Shown here: piece by piece, positions 63,601 to 64,000 of the stretch
Numbering within the stretch: the stretch's first letter is position 1
Layout: the number at the start of each line of letters is the position of its first letter
Source of the DNA: Acidobacteriota bacterium
Lineage (GTDB): Bacteria > Acidobacteriota > Thermoanaerobaculia > UBA5066
Assembly: GCA_008363385.1 (NCBI GenBank)
Contig: RHKY01000007.1
Span: 102,701-166,700, forward strand
Direction: 5' to 3'
DNA: 64,000 nt
The notes under the pieces: model-generated
Databases searched by the model: none
Told to the model about the DNA's origin: nothing
Seen by the model: only the letters and a program-made list of their open reading frames with translations
Made by a program: the position numbers and the translations under genes

Positions 63601-64000
63601 CGATCGCCGAGACGACTGGCGGCCAGACGGCGTACTTCCTAAATGGGCCCGGCATCGATGAACCGATCGCCATGAGCAGGGCCGGGACGATGAGCTACTT
63701 CAGCGTCGACGGGCTGGGATCCGTCGTCGCCACGAACGACAGCGCAGGCAACGTCACCCACTCCGTCGTCTTCGACGCGTGGGGGAACGTCAAGGCGGAG
63801 AACGGCACCAGGACCCACCCCTTCACCTACACCGGCAGAGAGGTCGGCGAGGCCGGGCTCCACTTCTACCGCGCTCGCTACTACCAGCCCTCCGTCGGAC
63901 GCTTCCTCCAGGAAGATCCGCTACGGCGGGTGAACGCCATGACGCGCACGTTCGACTACGTCGGGAATGGGCCAGTCGCAATGGCTGATCCTCTGGGGCT
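60609..64000 (+). CDS. RHS/YD-repeat protein (partial, runs off the window)
   Basis: More than 1,130 residues, ATG 60609, open to the window edge. A signal peptide (LGLAAPLPLLG region) is followed by a cysteine-rich start and then dozens of YD repeats (FGNARVYTYNANGRLE, TTYTYDAVGRVLTV, GQVRGYSYDDQGRLTQL). The RHS core motif appears at the end: HFYRARYYQPSVGRFLQEDP. RHS proteins form a shell that encloses a C-terminal toxin released on contact; the toxin-bearing tip would lie beyond base 64000. It starts 10 bp after the frameshifted FlgD-Ig gene and may share its export route. Confidence 0.92.
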   Translation, partial: MRSEPQLRLAIIGLRGLLLLGLAAPLPLLGQSGNWCGNPVPGFGAPSPSPASPCDPCNSSRSPNFIASGAYAASMVDLEVPAVGAPIVVSRSYLSTRPVDTGVGSSWSLSLGARLYYTTYLYAAPSTYLKQADLTMPDGRRYRFTENPDGATYAAPAGRHDVLVRNPDGSWDLTLQRSRTVHHFSSTGRLETVTDDFGNARVYTYNANGRLERVSDTAGSGRYVDVYYGADGRVSDVRDSTGRQVSYAYNGDGTLASVTDAAGRTTSYAYVTGHFGKMLSAVTDEWGRVVTSLTYETSGKLKTYTEEGETFTYTYNYQNNANKVAKADSSGNTSVFTTTSPGFVTEGVAPGGSVARATYNADGAVLLATDEVGVKTEYTYDGAGRVLSVTRDQAGSTAVRFEYAYDPAFPENVASITPKNPSTGQLDPNWQGWRYDYYGAGSPAPGALHHVYRVQSDGTTLDTVATYVYDSHGRVTSQTSASGGQTDYAYDAVGNLETVTAPANNDAGTRPVTTYGHDSLGRVASVTDPQGAQTTYTYDAVGRVLTVVLPKPTPGSPLDFTTTYAYDVWDAGTGLLFTDVTDPNGKLTRLGHDQFGRLGRSVDPAGDVTQYAYNNDRLYSITDANNNVTSYSYDSRKRLQRTTFPDGAYETYLYWNDSLLQRKTDRRGQYLVYYYDGQKRLTTKNYSTGGGITYTYQGQKLTSVQDSTLSPTESHAFGYDASYRMASSSQGTRGTVLYGYPVGGGDQVASVDIQNGPGADYAYYPDESLDTIEWTPVAGTFKYTYTLAGRYSTITMPNGQVRGYSYDDQGRLTQLANTLGSNLATYAYGYDVNNYTGQSTMLGQRTSLVANVPSQGFTNAPTAYYYDSLYQLTRTDYPNAAPFNGEVDSWTYDAIGNRLTDTVNGNTLSYTYFKNGSNPLNGQRLQSVSTAPPTTYGYDAAGNVTSRTGFTFGYDAEPRLRTIGTGLTASYAYDHQSRRSSKTVSGTTSTYLYDGLNPIAETTGGQTAYFLNGPGIDEPIAMSRAGTMSYFSVDGLGSVVATNDSAGNVTHSVVFDAWGNVKAENGTRTHPFTYTGREVGEAGLHFYRARYYQPSVGRFLQEDPLRRVNAMTRTFDYVGNGPVAMADPLG

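Overview
The window is uniformly GC-rich (about 70% by eye, with strongly GC-biased third codon positions) and uses ATG, GTG and TTG starts. Signal-peptide surface proteins, a CxxCH propeller protein, FlgD-type Ig repeats and an RHS/YD-repeat protein at the right end suggest a high-GC Gram-negative soil or sediment bacterium such as Acidobacteriota or a deltaproteobacterial-type lineage. No marker gene fixes the taxon. Most of the window is accessory DNA: recombinases, mobilization-type ATPases, restriction, anti-restriction and defence-like genes.

Layout. (1) 0.1-14.5 kb: tRNA-Ala(GGC) whose 3' end overlaps the end of a large serine recombinase gene. Next come a J-domain-like protein, a divergent one-pass membrane protein, and a long + strand operon: vWA membrane protein, tubulin/FtsZ-like GTPase-like protein, membrane-anchored zincin, three small proteins, a P-loop DNA-transport-type ATPase and a membrane zinc-ribbon protein. 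Two more small genes, a possible structured RNA and a replication-relaxation-type protein follow. (2) 15.0-22.8 kb: a type I restriction-modification operon, hsdM-hsdS-OLD nuclease-hsdR. (3) 23.0-36.8 kb: a second mobile-element backbone. On the minus strand lie a replication-relaxation protein, two paralogous small proteins, a GP88-like protein, an ArdC-like anti-restriction protein and an overlapping chain of small cysteine-rich proteins plus an RHH protein. On the plus strand lie an XRE regulator, an unknown gene, a MazF toxin, a winged-helix-type membrane protein, a conjugation-type ATPase and a tyrosine recombinase. A second tyrosine recombinase converges on the first, and a half tRNA-Arg-like sequence lies beyond it.

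(4) 37.0-42.2 kb: a 1,703-residue protein with an N-terminal nuclease-like region, a STAND-type P-loop and a long C-terminal region, resembling Avs/AVAST defence proteins. (5) 42.9-53.3 kb: nine + strand genes. They encode an AAA ATPase, a membrane protein, an NlpC/P60-like enzyme, a transglutaminase joined to a Het-C/phospholipase-C-like segment, a secreted barrel-like protein, two different metallophosphoesterases, an LCAT-like lipase and a DUF4062-TPR protein. I do not recognise this as a named system, and it is the strongest candidate here for something undescribed. (6) 53.4-64 kb: a double-HTH protein, a beta-propeller protein with a heme-type motif, three secreted FlgD-Ig proteins (one frameshifted) and an RHS protein cut by the window edge.

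How parts may work together. The J-like/vWA/tubulin/zincin/ATPase operon looks like a membrane-linked assembly. The RM operon and the Avs-like protein are anti-phage modules, while ArdC could protect transferred DNA from restriction. The ATPases, replication-relaxation proteins and recombinases indicate two integrative elements whose outer boundaries are not fully resolved. Functional assignments rest on motif reading only, with no database search.
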